Below are positions 46,927 through 55,254 of a DNA stretch of 64,000 nucleotides, one piece after another. The position numbers were made by a program, and so were the translations under genes. Numbering within the stretch: position 1 is the first letter of the stretch; each line of letters begins with the position of its first letter. The DNA is from a virus. The notes beneath the pieces were generated by a model, which made no database searches, had not been told where the DNA came from, and worked only from the letters and a program-made list of their open reading frames with translations. The stretch lies in IMG/VR virus record IMGVR_UViG_3300025010_000007, positions 16,470 to 80,469 of that record. One strand, written 5' to 3'.

Positions 46927-49900
46927 TTATGTAATCATCACCTTGCTTCCACCCTCTCCGGTATCAATAACCTCAATCACCTGTGGGAACCTGGCTTTCA
47001 GAGAAGGATCGTGACTTATTGCAATCACCTTCATATTACTATTTACAGCAGAGATAACTTCTAGGGCATCACAGTAAGCGTCAATTGCATCTGCACTTAA
47101 AAATGGTGGTTCGTCCAAAAAGAGCATTCCTAACTGAATACCTGCCCGCTGCGCCTTTAGTGCTGCTATTGCAAATGCCATACTAAGCGCTGAACTAACC
47201 TTCTGCCCACCTGAACGTGACAAATACGGCAGACTACCGCGAATATAGTCGATGATCTTTATATCCAGAGTATTAACTTCACGTTTATTAGACTTCTGGA
47301 TTCTCTCGGTTTCAATAACAAGCGACATCTTACCGCCCGTCATCTGCCCTAGAATATCGTTAGCCTTCGCGCTTAACTCCGCAACAACCGACCGGATAAC
47401 GGCAAACGGTACTCCATCCTGTCCAAACGCCTTCGCAAGCACCTGATACTGCACAAGTAGCTTAGCTTTGGGTTCCATATCCTTGGCTAACTCCGCACGT
47501 TCAAACTCTAACTTTTCGAGTACTTCGAGTTTTGTCTTTAACCCGCCGATCTGAGCGTGAATAGAGTTTTGTCGATCTCTTAAGTCTGCCAGCTCCGTAG
47601 TTGTGCGCTCAGCATAAACTTTTTTCTCAGACCGTTCTGGAAACGCCGTAACTAAGCTATCTATCTGTAACTCAATATCTGCCTGTTGCAATGACTTACT
47701 ATTAATTTCAACCCTCAACTGCTCAATGCGTTCCTCGGAACTAATCTTAAGTTGTCGGGCCTGGGGTAGTTCATCCTTAGCCGCAACCCACGCCTTTAGC
47801 TTCGGGAGGCGTTCCTCCATCGTCGATAGGGGTTTTAGTTCCTCAGTCAATTTAGATGTTTCAATGATACTGCAATGATGTTGTTCTACTAACTTGGTGC
47901 GCTGTTCTTCCTCTCGTTCGCTTTGCTTCTTTAAATTTTCAAGGAGTTCAACCTTCGCCTGGAGTGCTGCGGCAAGTTCCGCTTTACCTCTTAGCTTTTT
48001 AATGGTCTGATCGGCTTCAAAGTGAGCATCCATATCATAACCTATGGCTTTTTCATCCTTTTCTAGCGCCTGCACCTGCTCATAAAGCGCCTTATGCTCT
48101 GCCTTTTTCTCGTCAATTATTGCCTCGATTCTTGATATACTTGCCTTGGCTTCCTGTGCATCAGCAAGGAACAGGCACGTTGCTTTTTCTGAATCAATAC
48201 ATCCCGAATCTTCCAGCATCTTAACTTTATTCTTGGTTTCGTCAAGGTTACTTTGCCAATGCGTTACTAAATCACTTATGCGATCAGTATTTTTTTCGAT
48301 CTCCATGATCTTGAGGTTAATCTCGGATCTTTTATTATTTAATTCTGACTGCCGATCAAATACAATAACCGCCTGTTTGTACTGCTCCGCCGCCTGTTCC
48401 AGTTCTGTCCGATTAGATAAAAACTTTTCTAATTCAGCGAGCTGTGAATTGACGTTTAAAATGCGCTGCTCGGTCTGTGATAAGTCTGTATTTAACTTCT
48501 GATTCTCTTTTCTTAACTCTGCCAATCTAGGTTCCTTAGCCTTCAAAACAGTAACAGCAACATTGACCTGCTCATACTCTGCTGCCTTCTCTAAAATCTT
48601 TTCTTCCATTTCCAGCCTCTTACCAGCACCATCAAACAATGCTTGCTGCTTCGCCTTCTCCGCTTCTTTCGCGGCGATCTCCTGTGCCAGCACATCAACC
48701 TGCTTTTTCAATTCCTCCGCCCGGTCAACCTTGGTCTGCAACTCCCGGATCTGTGCTTCGAGTGCTTGCAGTTCCAATTCTTTCATAGTAACTGCCTGCT
48801 CCGATTCCTTTAATTCTGCCTCAACGGTTGCCAAGTTTTCTTTGACCGCCGGCTTTTCTTTTAATTCATTATCAATATCCGCAACCTTCTGCTTTAACTT
48901 TTCAAGTTCCCGATTGGTCTCGGTTATTTTATCCTTGGCCAACTTCTCCAACTGATCATAAACACCAAGTCCCAAAATATTACCGAGTACACTCATTCGA
49001 TCTTCGCGATCTGCTTCCAAAAACAAACCATACGCACCTTGCATAATCAGACCACAGCACTTAAAAGTCATGGCGTCCATGCCTAACAGTGCAACGATCT
49101 TCTTCTGTGTATCGTCCTTCTTCGGCTCACTACGGTCAACCCACTGCCCCTCTACCTGCTCCTGTAAGGATAAAGTAACCTTGCCGCTCCTAAGCCTTGT
49201 TCTGACCACCTTCCAAACCGTCTCTCCCATGCCAAATTCAAAATCAATCATACCGGACTTTTCGCCGTTACTGATCCAGCCGGTCAAGTCGCCCTCTCTT
49301 GGTTCTTCATACAGGCAGTCATTCGGTGCATCCATGAACAGTGAGGATTTGCCGGTTCCAATGTCACCCGTCACCACAGCGAAGTTAATTTTTTCAAAGT
49401 CCATAGATTCTTCGCTATATGAGCGGTAGTTTCTGACCGTTATCCGACGCGGCACAAATAGTCCTGAGAGTTTACCTGCTGGCAGTTTAACTGACACAGT
49501 GTCGATAAGGGGTTTTGATAACTCAATTAAGGGTGCCGCGTCTTCTAGGCTACTCCCGTTATCCTCCAACCACTGCAGTAGGTTGTCCAAGGGATCTGAA
49601 TTTTCAGACATGCCCTCCTTGATAAGTGCCACATTGTCCATTTCTCGCTTGATTTCCGATACCCAGAACGCCCCGGCATCATGCAGTGCTTTTTCAAGTG
49701 CTTTGCGGTTAAGTTGTTTGTCTAAGTCGTCACTACAGGCATAATGGACGCGGACAACGGCATTTTCTACCGACTCGTAATATGGAGCACCTTCATTATC
49801 TAGTTCGTACCAAACTTTTGTTCCATTCTCAATAAAGTGCTTTACGTCATAATCATCCATTTTTTGCGTTAAGAATCTGCGGTAAGGAGCTGTAATAAAT

Positions 49901-50745
49901 TTTGTAATAACGTCGCGTTTCATAGTGCCATCAATGTATCTTGTGAGTGAAGTTATCTCATGCACCAAAAACCCTTTCGCCTGCCCTGACTCTCCGTGAG
50001 TAAAGCAATTAATTCCCCCGCTGTACCATGTCGGTCTGCCGCAATTATCTAAAAACTGTACCGCGTGAATATGGCCCAAGCACACCAGATCAAAGCTACT
50101 CGTTTGCAACGCTTCTCTCGGCAACACAACTTCCTGCTGCTGGAATACATGCTCACCGTTGTCTAGCTGACATCCAACGACAGTATAGTGGGACATTAGC
50201 ACCGAAGGGTATTCCTCGGTTAACTGTGCGTTCAACCCCATAACCATATCGCCAAGTAACCTCGAACATTCTATATTCTCCTGCGTTGCATCCATTCCGG
50301 GGAACTGAGCCCTAAAGTAACCTTTATCAAATCCCGGTAGCGTTGCGACTTGCAGCATCCCAGAATTAGTTGATACAAATAACAGTTCTGGCGCAGTGGA
50401 TACGATAAGATCAGGTATTTGCATTGCTCGTATGTTTTCAAATGCCTGCCGCGAATCGTGATTTTCAGTGCCAAACATTAATATTACCGGGCATATTTCG
50501 GTTAACAGCCTAAGATATTTAACCGCTATACTAATCTCTTTCAGCATCTGATCCGCCCATAACTTGCTTTTATGAAACAGGTCTCCGCTGATTAATACAA
50601 CATCAACCTTCTCTAACTGCGCCTGTTCAACCAAGAATTCGATACATTTTACCGTATCCATCATCCGCGCATTCTCACCGCTAATAACTGGACCAGGGAA
50701 GGCACCAATGTGCCAATCCCCTGAATGTAGTATCTTAATTGACAT
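46927..50745 (-). CDS. Single-chain Mre11-Rad50 (SbcD-SbcC) fusion
   Basis: 1272 residues from ATG 50745. N-terminal metallophosphoesterase: HSGDWHIG (7-14), ISGDLFHKS (52-60), GTENHD (92-97), MSHYTV and LGHIHAV (to about 240) supply the metal ligands of Mre11. At about 450 begins the Rad50 part: RNYRSYSEESM, Walker A VTGDIGTGKSSLF, a long coiled coil (630-1080), signature YLSRSGGQKVSSALSMAFA and Walker B MLFLDEPPFL. The coil tip has CIDSEKATC rather than the usual CxxC hook. Both subunits are normally separate genes. Probably a DNA-end processing nuclease for recombination. Confidence 0.9.
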   Translation of the reverse strand: MSIKILHSGDWHIGAFPGPVISGENARMMDTVKCIEFLVEQAQLEKVDVVLISGDLFHKSKLWADQMLKEISIAVKYLRLLTEICPVILMFGTENHDSRQAFENIRAMQIPDLIVSTAPELLFVSTNSGMLQVATLPGFDKGYFRAQFPGMDATQENIECSRLLGDMVMGLNAQLTEEYPSVLMSHYTVVGCQLDNGEHVFQQQEVVLPREALQTSSFDLVCLGHIHAVQFLDNCGRPTWYSGGINCFTHGESGQAKGFLVHEITSLTRYIDGTMKRDVITKFITAPYRRFLTQKMDDYDVKHFIENGTKVWYELDNEGAPYYESVENAVVRVHYACSDDLDKQLNRKALEKALHDAGAFWVSEIKREMDNVALIKEGMSENSDPLDNLLQWLEDNGSSLEDAAPLIELSKPLIDTVSVKLPAGKLSGLFVPRRITVRNYRSYSEESMDFEKINFAVVTGDIGTGKSSLFMDAPNDCLYEEPREGDLTGWISNGEKSGMIDFEFGMGETVWKVVRTRLRSGKVTLSLQEQVEGQWVDRSEPKKDDTQKKIVALLGMDAMTFKCCGLIMQGAYGLFLEADREDRMSVLGNILGLGVYDQLEKLAKDKITETNRELEKLKQKVADIDNELKEKPAVKENLATVEAELKESEQAVTMKELELQALEAQIRELQTKVDRAEELKKQVDVLAQEIAAKEAEKAKQQALFDGAGKRLEMEEKILEKAAEYEQVNVAVTVLKAKEPRLAELRKENQKLNTDLSQTEQRILNVNSQLAELEKFLSNRTELEQAAEQYKQAVIVFDRQSELNNKRSEINLKIMEIEKNTDRISDLVTHWQSNLDETKNKVKMLEDSGCIDSEKATCLFLADAQEAKASISRIEAIIDEKKAEHKALYEQVQALEKDEKAIGYDMDAHFEADQTIKKLRGKAELAAALQAKVELLENLKKQSEREEEQRTKLVEQHHCSIIETSKLTEELKPLSTMEERLPKLKAWVAAKDELPQARQLKISSEERIEQLRVEINSKSLQQADIELQIDSLVTAFPERSEKKVYAERTTTELADLRDRQNSIHAQIGGLKTKLEVLEKLEFERAELAKDMEPKAKLLVQYQVLAKAFGQDGVPFAVIRSVVAELSAKANDILGQMTGGKMSLVIETERIQKSNKREVNTLDIKIIDYIRGSLPYLSRSGGQKVSSALSMAFAIAALKAQRAGIQLGMLFLDEPPFLSADAIDAYCDALEVISAVNSNMKVIAISHDPSLKARFPQVIEVIDTGEGGSKVMIT

Positions 50746-51697
50746 TTTGAGCACCTGCCTGTGTGATAAGTTTCTGGCAATTCATGCAGTAGCACTTACC
50801 ACCAAAGTTATCCTCTGAGAATTTTTTAATCCTCTGCGTAACCTTTGCCTTACAGTGAATGCAGGCAAGAGGGTTATTTTCTTCCTCATTTAATTGTCCT
50901 GAAGAAGCTTCATCATCGGATGGTGGCAAATCATCATCGCCATCATCTGGCGGTAAAGCTACTGTGCCATCTTCCATGACAACTCCACCTCCAGCAGGTG
51001 GCAGTGCTGGTACTTCAGTAGTAGTAAGTTGCGGTGATGTTCTTGGCGCAAATAAAGCGTTCCTGCTGTTGGCATAGCTTTCAATGAGTGCCTTCTTCAT
51101 GTCTGGGTCATGTGTGTTTAGAACGACTACCGCCACCGCAAACGGTTTAGCAAGTTCGGTGGCAGAATATACTCCCTTAATCCCCAACCCGGCACGGAGT
51201 GCCCTAAGTAACGCCTTTGTTTCGCACTGCGCAGCCATGTGCTCAATTTGTCCCTTGTAGTTGGCCTTGTTTAACTCTTTCGTCGCCGTATACCTACGGT
51301 AACCACCTGACGGTTCTGGTACCATAATACTGACCTGATACCCACAATCACTTTTAGTGGCGCAGTTACCGCATTGAGGAGCTTGTCTTATTGAAGCCGC
51401 CACTTGCATACACCTCTGGCAAGCTCGCGGGAAAATCGTCTCACTCTTTTCCATAATCACGTTGGCTGCTGTCATAAGTTTTAAACAGCCAATCTTTGTT
51501 AAGGCTAAACCGTCACCCTGCTTATAAACGTCACCCTTGCCGTCCAATTGTTGGGTGTCTAACTGCACTAAGTTCACCATAACCTTGTGTAGCGGTGATA
51601 ACTCAGTTAAAGTGCAAGGAAATAAGCGATTAAATTTAGTTTCTGGGTAGTTATTGATCTCAGCTACTACCGGTAAGTTTTGCTCGGGCATTGCCAT
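50735..51697 (-). CDS. Phage recombination/annealing-associated protein with zinc ribbon
   Basis: 320 residues. Residues 20-200 contain a Cys group (CQRCMQVAASIRQAPQCGNC) and the segment CETKALLRALRAGLGIKGVY, similar to RecT/Erf-type single-strand annealing proteins (ETxAxxRALRxxLGIxG). A low-complexity acidic linker (PPDDGDDDLPPSDDE) follows. The C-terminal ribbon is CIHCKAKV / CYCMNC. It is translationally coupled to the Mre11-Rad50 gene. Confidence 0.6.
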   Translation of the reverse strand: MAMPEQNLPVVAEINNYPETKFNRLFPCTLTELSPLHKVMVNLVQLDTQQLDGKGDVYKQGDGLALTKIGCLKLMTAANVIMEKSETIFPRACQRCMQVAASIRQAPQCGNCATKSDCGYQVSIMVPEPSGGYRRYTATKELNKANYKGQIEHMAAQCETKALLRALRAGLGIKGVYSATELAKPFAVAVVVLNTHDPDMKKALIESYANSRNALFAPRTSPQLTTTEVPALPPAGGGVVMEDGTVALPPDDGDDDLPPSDDEASSGQLNEEENNPLACIHCKAKVTQRIKKFSEDNFGGKCYCMNCQKLITQAGAQNVN

Positions 51698-51698
51698 A

Positions 51699-52040
51699 TT
51701 AAACCGCCTCCCCGGCCATTAACGAAGCCACAACCCTGTATGCCTTAAGTTCGTTCTGTAATTTGTTTAATGCTGCCCTAGCAACACTAAGCGCACGTTC
51801 ATCAGTAGCTAAAACCACTCTCTCCTCTTCCGTAGCCTGGAGAACCTGAGCCTGACGTTGCTCCGCATTTTTCCCGTCAATCTTTGTACTCAACTGTCCT
51901 AAAATAAGCCTAGCTTCGAGCTCAACTAAAGCGTTTTTAGCTGAAACCATATTTTCGTGAATCTCTATAACATCCTGCTCAGCTGCTTCGATAAGCGATG
52001 GCAGTTCCAATAAACGACCAATAACTAAAGTTTTATCCAT
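51699..52040 (-). CDS. Helical partner of the recombination genes
   Basis: 113 residues, ATG with AAGGAGG. Predicted all-helical coil (EAAEQDVIEIHENMVSAKNA, then AALNKLQNELKAYRVV). Located first in the recombination operon, immediately downstream of the tRNA-like element. Confidence 0.6.
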   Translation of the reverse strand: MDKTLVIGRLLELPSLIEAAEQDVIEIHENMVSAKNALVELEARLILGQLSTKIDGKNAEQRQAQVLQATEEERVVLATDERALSVARAALNKLQNELKAYRVVASLMAGEAV

Positions 52041-52068
52041 GAGGATTCCTCCTTATATAAAATTGATA

Positions 52069-52164
52069 CAGAGCGGGCAGGGATTTGCACCCTGCAAGCT
52101 ATGGGATTCAGCCTGTCCTGGCGGCCCATTGCCAAATATCGTTTACCTATTCCGCCACCGCTCC
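52069..52164 (-). tRNA. tRNA-like gene, anomalous (class II-like), anticodon uncertain
   Basis: The minus strand shows 5' GGAGCGG pairing with 3' CCGCTCT (7 bp), TGGCGGAATAGGTAAAC typical of the D-arm of Leu-type tRNAs, and a T-arm GCAGGG TGCAAAT CCCTGC (6-bp stem). The arm in anticodon position, TTGGC / GCCAG, has an 8-nt loop AATGGGCC. A small arm (GGCT...AGCT) could be a long variable arm. The D-stem is imperfect. It may be a divergent or suppressor-type phage tRNA, or a decoy of tRNA structure. Confidence 0.45.
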
Positions 52165-52169
52165 GTAAA

Positions 52170-52481
52170 CTATAAAATCTTTCCACATAAAGTGCAGTAG
52201 CTATAATCAGGTTCCATGACTGCCTCACCAGGAATGTAGCACCATTTTTCGTCTATAAACTTATCTGGATGAGGACAGTTAGTTTTAAACCTGCTGCAAC
52301 GCTCCTTGCGCCGCTCTTGCTTATACTTACATTTCGGACAAGCAAGGAATTCAAACCCCATTACTAATCCTTCTTCAACAAAGACTTCGCGTTTCTTGTA
52401 ATAAACATCCCCCTTAGAAAACTTTTTGCCGCAATGCGTGCAGCATCTTTTAAGTTTTCTTTTGACAACAAGGCGCTTCAT
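52170..52481 (-). CDS. Multi-zinc-ribbon protein
   Basis: 103 residues with CTHCGKKFSKGDVYY, CPKCKYKQERRKERC and CTLCGKIL. The first ribbon resembles the gene at 46462. Probable RNA or DNA binder in the early operon. Confidence 0.6.
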   Translation of the reverse strand: MKRLVVKRKLKRCCTHCGKKFSKGDVYYKKREVFVEEGLVMGFEFLACPKCKYKQERRKERCSRFKTNCPHPDKFIDEKWCYIPGEAVMEPDYSYCTLCGKIL

Positions 52482-52741
52482 TAAGCCACCTCGGAACTTT
52501 CAATAACCCAATAACCCTCCCAAAATACAAACTCGGTTCCCATAAACTTCTTTGAATACTCTTTGAATCCACCCTTGGCCTCACATTTCAACTCTCCCGG
52601 GATCTGCTCCAAATCCCTGAGAGACATGACATTGATAACCTTCCTGTTACCGCAAATTTCAGTATCAAGAACATTCATAACCTCATCCAGTTCAGTTAAG
52701 CCGTCCTGGATTTTATTAAGAGCGTCTGCAAGTTTACTCAT
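52481..52741 (-). CDS. Small early protein, unknown
   Basis: 86 residues, ATG with AAAGGAGG. N-terminal helix DALNKIQDGLTELDEVMNVL; the rest beta-rich (EFVFWEGYWVIESSEVA). Confidence 0.55.
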   Translation of the reverse strand: MSKLADALNKIQDGLTELDEVMNVLDTEICGNRKVINVMSLRDLEQIPGELKCEAKGGFKEYSKKFMGTEFVFWEGYWVIESSEVA

Positions 52742-52877
52742 CTTTGCAGCCCTCCTTTACCTCAAATGCGTAACACGGATAAGCTGCTCCAGATTGTAAA
52801 TTTAGGCCGTGTTTAGTGCACTTGTACTTAAAGTTGCCTTTCTGAGTAACGCAAAACCTACAGTCAATACAAGCCAA
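52734..52877 (-). CDS. Small Cys-rich protein
   Basis: 47 codons from TTG 52877 with AGGGAGG 8 nt upstream; a longer ATG at 52931 lacks a ribosome site. CIDCRFCVTQKGNFKYKCTK and later PCYAF make a Cys cluster similar to small Fe-S or zinc proteins. Confidence 0.5.
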   Translation of the reverse strand: MACIDCRFCVTQKGNFKYKCTKHGLNLQSGAAYPCYAFEVKEGCKDE

Positions 52878-52924
52878 ATCTTTCGCCTCCCTTGACCACA
52901 CCAACGCGACATGGTACAATATTC

Positions 52925-53428
52925 CTAACATTTTTCTACAGCCCCCATGCGGTTTGCCCGCTTGGAGGTTTTTTCTTTTTGCCGCTGAATCATCTTGTCC
53001 AACGGTAGCACCTTGGCGGCCAGTAACTTCATGGCCATGATAGACCTTTCCAGCCCCAGCAGCTCCTCCATGATATTTTCAAAGTCCGGCATTTCATCAG
53101 AGTCAATAATCCCGTCCTCTGCTATCTCAGTAAGCCTGTCGCGGATAAGCCTTACATCCGTGTGATTTTTCAATAGCCTTAGTACGGCCACTTCTAACTC
53201 TTTCTCCTCGACATCCTGAGCAAATTTTTGCCCAATTGGACAGTTTTTTGAGCAATGTTTTGCACAGAGGCTAGGCTGCTCGTATTCCTCGGCCATTTTT
53301 AATACCACTTCAGGCGGTATTGTGCTACTGCCGCCTTCATAGTTGATCAGTGTCCTTCTGCCTATATGAATCCTGAATGATGCGGCTTCCGCGCTCAATC
53401 CAGCTTTGTTTCGTGCAGCTTTGTACAT
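52925..53428 (-). CDS. XRE-family regulator with Cys motif
   Basis: 167 residues. N-terminal HTH_3 (RNKAGLSAEAASFRIHIGRR, then TLINYEGGSSTIPPEVVLKM). Followed by CAKHCSKNCPIGQKF and a helical C-terminal domain with LEELLGLERSIMAMKLLAAK. Early regulator in the leftward operon. Confidence 0.7.
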   Translation of the reverse strand: MYKAARNKAGLSAEAASFRIHIGRRTLINYEGGSSTIPPEVVLKMAEEYEQPSLCAKHCSKNCPIGQKFAQDVEEKELEVAVLRLLKNHTDVRLIRDRLTEIAEDGIIDSDEMPDFENIMEELLGLERSIMAMKLLAAKVLPLDKMIQRQKEKTSKRANRMGAVEKC

Positions 53429-53534
53429 TTCCTACACCCCCTTCCTCATGGTGTAATATACCTATAAAACAAATACTTGCTTGCTGACCGCAAACACCTC
53501 TGCGCTGGGTTCCCGCCCAGCCAAGGCCGACCGG

Positions 53535-53756
53535 CTACTTCCTCGGAACAAAAGACATACTTTTGTATTCAGCATAAATTTCCATCCTGCCCGGCAACTC
53601 GTAGTGATTGGCTACCACGAACCAAGCTGAAATTGCTCCCCGGAGTTCGCCCAGTGCGTGAATCCTGGGGCGTTCGGTATTACACTTAGCCCAGTCCTCA
53701 GCGCAGAGCATGATTACAAAATGGAGTTTGTCGAAAAGCTCTTTGTTATCTGGCAA
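53535..53756 (-). CDS. Small early protein, unknown
   Basis: 73 residues from TTG 53756 with AAGGAGGG. Contains HFVIMLCAEDWAKC-type helix and ends SMSFVPRK. No family recognised. A hairpin GCTGGG / CCCAGC lies just downstream (53502-53521). Confidence 0.5.
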   Translation of the reverse strand: MPDNKELFDKLHFVIMLCAEDWAKCNTERPRIHALGELRGAISAWFVVANHYELPGRMEIYAEYKSMSFVPRK

Positions 53757-53772
53757 TGCTTGTCCCTCCTTT

Positions 53773-54111
53773 CTACCTAGCCAAGCGCAAAGGCTTTGCA
53801 GTAGCTATAGATTTTTTCTCCTGCTCAGCCATCCAAGCAATAAGAGACTCTTCGCGAAGCAGTATTTTTACGCCAAAGCGTGAACAAGGTATTTCACCTT
53901 TATTTATCAGTTCACGCAATTTTGTCTCACCTATAGCACCCTGAAAAAACTCTTTTGCTGCCGTTTTGACGGTGTATATATTTTGAGGCTTATGTTCCTG
54001 TGCTTCCGGCTTCGGCTCAGGTTTTGGTTCTGGGCGTTGAATCATTCGGCCACACTCTGGGCAGAATTTAGCTCTGTCCGGTACCTTAAAACCGCATTTG
54101 CACTTTAGCAA
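53773..54111 (-). CDS. xis: Excisionase-like protein with N-terminal zinc ribbon
   Basis: 112 residues: CKCGFKVPDRAKFCPECG ribbon, a PEPKPEPKP linker, then a MerR/Xis-type HTH (VKTAAKEFFQGAIGETKLRE, then LINKGEIPCSRFGVKILLRE). HTH_17 proteins of this kind are phage excisionases; in the early leftward operon it would be made on induction. Confidence 0.65.
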   Translation of the reverse strand: MLKCKCGFKVPDRAKFCPECGRMIQRPEPKPEPKPEAQEHKPQNIYTVKTAAKEFFQGAIGETKLRELINKGEIPCSRFGVKILLREESLIAWMAEQEKKSIATAKPLRLAR

Positions 54112-54150
54112 TGTTCTCCCTCCTTTCGTGGCATACTATTATTGCTTGTC

Positions 54151-54399
54151 CTACCACCCCGCAAAGCATGACAAGAAACTTTTTAGTTTCGTTCTGAAGC
54201 TTTTCCCGCCCGGCAACGGCTTGTTGCGGGGTATATAAATAAACAGAACACAGTAGGTATACTCAGCCCCATCAGCTACGAACTGGCATTTAATGATTCT
54301 CTCTGGACGATCTTCCCTGAGCCAACCGGATACTAAAAATTCCAGCTCGGTATGATCGTTTGAGGCTAGTGTCTTAACGTCGTAATGCACCAGATTCAC
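54151..54399 (-). CDS. Small early protein, unknown
   Basis: 82 residues, ATG in an 'ACATTACG'-type context with GGAGGTGAAT upstream. Beta-rich with a basic hydrophobic end (LKSFLSCFAGW). Second gene of the Cro-side operon. Confidence 0.5.
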   Translation of the reverse strand: MNLVHYDVKTLASNDHTELEFLVSGWLREDRPERIIKCQFVADGAEYTYCVLFIYIPRNKPLPGGKSFRTKLKSFLSCFAGW

Positions 54400-54402
54400 C
54401 TC

Positions 54403-54639
54403 CTAACGTCCCTCGGTTCCGGTTGATTGGTGCGTTTCGCAACAATCGTCATCAAAAAATTTTGTCCATTTAAATCCGAGAACTTTACCAATTGCCTTTG
54501 CTGCCGAAACGCTGGCATTCCTAAGACCTGTTTCTATTCCTGTATAGTAAGAACGGCTTATCCCTGCCATATCTGCAACCTGTTGCTGTGTTAAGTCGCC
54601 CCTAAGAACCATTAACCATTCGCGAGCTTTTATTTTCAT
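54403..54639 (-). CDS. Cro-like repressor
   Basis: 78 residues from ATG 54639 (GAAGGTGG upstream). XRE HTH (LTQQQVADMAGISRSYYTGI). First gene of the leftward early operon, divergent from the CI-like gene, with operators between them. Confidence 0.75.
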   Translation of the reverse strand: MKIKAREWLMVLRGDLTQQQVADMAGISRSYYTGIETGLRNASVSAAKAIGKVLGFKWTKFFDDDCCETHQSTGTEGR

Positions 54640-54664
54640 AGATACCACCTTCTTAAAAAATTAT

Positions 54665-54771
54665 GTTGCGTTTTGTGACTTCCTAATACTTATTATAATG
54701 TTGCGTTTCGTGACTGTCAAGCCTTTTTGTTGAGATTTGTGACAAATACTTTAAATGTTGCATTTTGAGAC
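54665..54771. promoter_or_regulatory. Four-operator switch region
   Basis: GTTGCGTTTTGTGAC (54665), GTTGCGTTTCGTGAC (54700), GTTGAGATTTGTGAC (54729) and GTTGCATTTTGAGAC (54757), all in one orientation and with step sizes 35, 29 and 28. They overlap the divergent promoters, as expected for CI/Cro binding sites. Confidence 0.75.
54692..54720 (-). promoter_or_regulatory. Early leftward promoter (Cro side)
   Basis: Perfect TTGACA (54720-54715), 17-bp spacer and TATAAT (54697-54692) on the minus strand. One operator copy lies within the spacer. Confidence 0.85.
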
Positions 54772-54777
54772 TATAAT
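54748..54777 (+). promoter_or_regulatory. Promoter of the CI-like gene
   Basis: TATAAT (54772-54777) directly after operator 4; the -35 is weak (TTTAAA about 16 bp upstream), so a repressor-stimulated maintenance promoter is possible. Confidence 0.5.
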
Positions 54778-54795
54778 AATAGTGAGGTGAGATTA

Positions 54796-55245
54796 ATGCG
54801 GTTAGGGGAAAGACTTACAAAGCTTAGAAATAATAAGGGGTTAACACAAAAAGAGTTATCACGCATATTCTCTATGTCAAGAAGCACATATGCCCAGTAT
54901 GAAACTAATAACAGACAACCAGATTATGAAACTCTTTCGCGCATAGCAGATTACTATAGCGTAACTACTGATTATCTTTTGGGTAGAACAGATAATCCAA
55001 ATCAACCCCAAAAACAAGATCCGCCTAACTACGATGAAATGGTTTTATCTGCCCCAACTCTCCCCGACGCTCTTAGTTTAGCTGCCGCATTAGAGGTTGA
55101 ATATAACCTACCTAAAGAGTGGTTACATAAAGCCTGGGCCAAGGCAATAGAAAAGTTTGGCGTACCGAAGCCAGTAAAGTATTCAGATCCAGCTGCACAT
55201 AATAACGGTTTACCGGGTACAGGAATTTTTAATAATAAGGAATGA
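54796..55245 (+). CDS. CI-like repressor
   Basis: 149 residues from ATG 54796 with AGGTGAG. Residues 1-60 are an XRE HTH (LGERLTKLRNNKGLTQKELS, then SMSRSTYAQYETNNRQPDYE). The remainder is a helical dimerisation part. There is no S24-type peptidase domain, so inactivation probably depends on the ImmA-type neighbour rather than RecA-stimulated self-cleavage. Confidence 0.8.
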   Translation: MRLGERLTKLRNNKGLTQKELSRIFSMSRSTYAQYETNNRQPDYETLSRIADYYSVTTDYLLGRTDNPNQPQKQDPPNYDEMVLSAPTLPDALSLAAALEVEYNLPKEWLHKAWAKAIEKFGVPKPVKYSDPAAHNNGLPGTGIFNNKE

Positions 55246-55254
55246 TGCGCTACG

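Noticed and set aside
48146-48955. Plus-strand Ser/Cys-rich ORFs opposite the Rad50 coiled coil
   Set aside because: Typical shadow ORFs of a Glu/Lys-rich coiled coil; no start signals.
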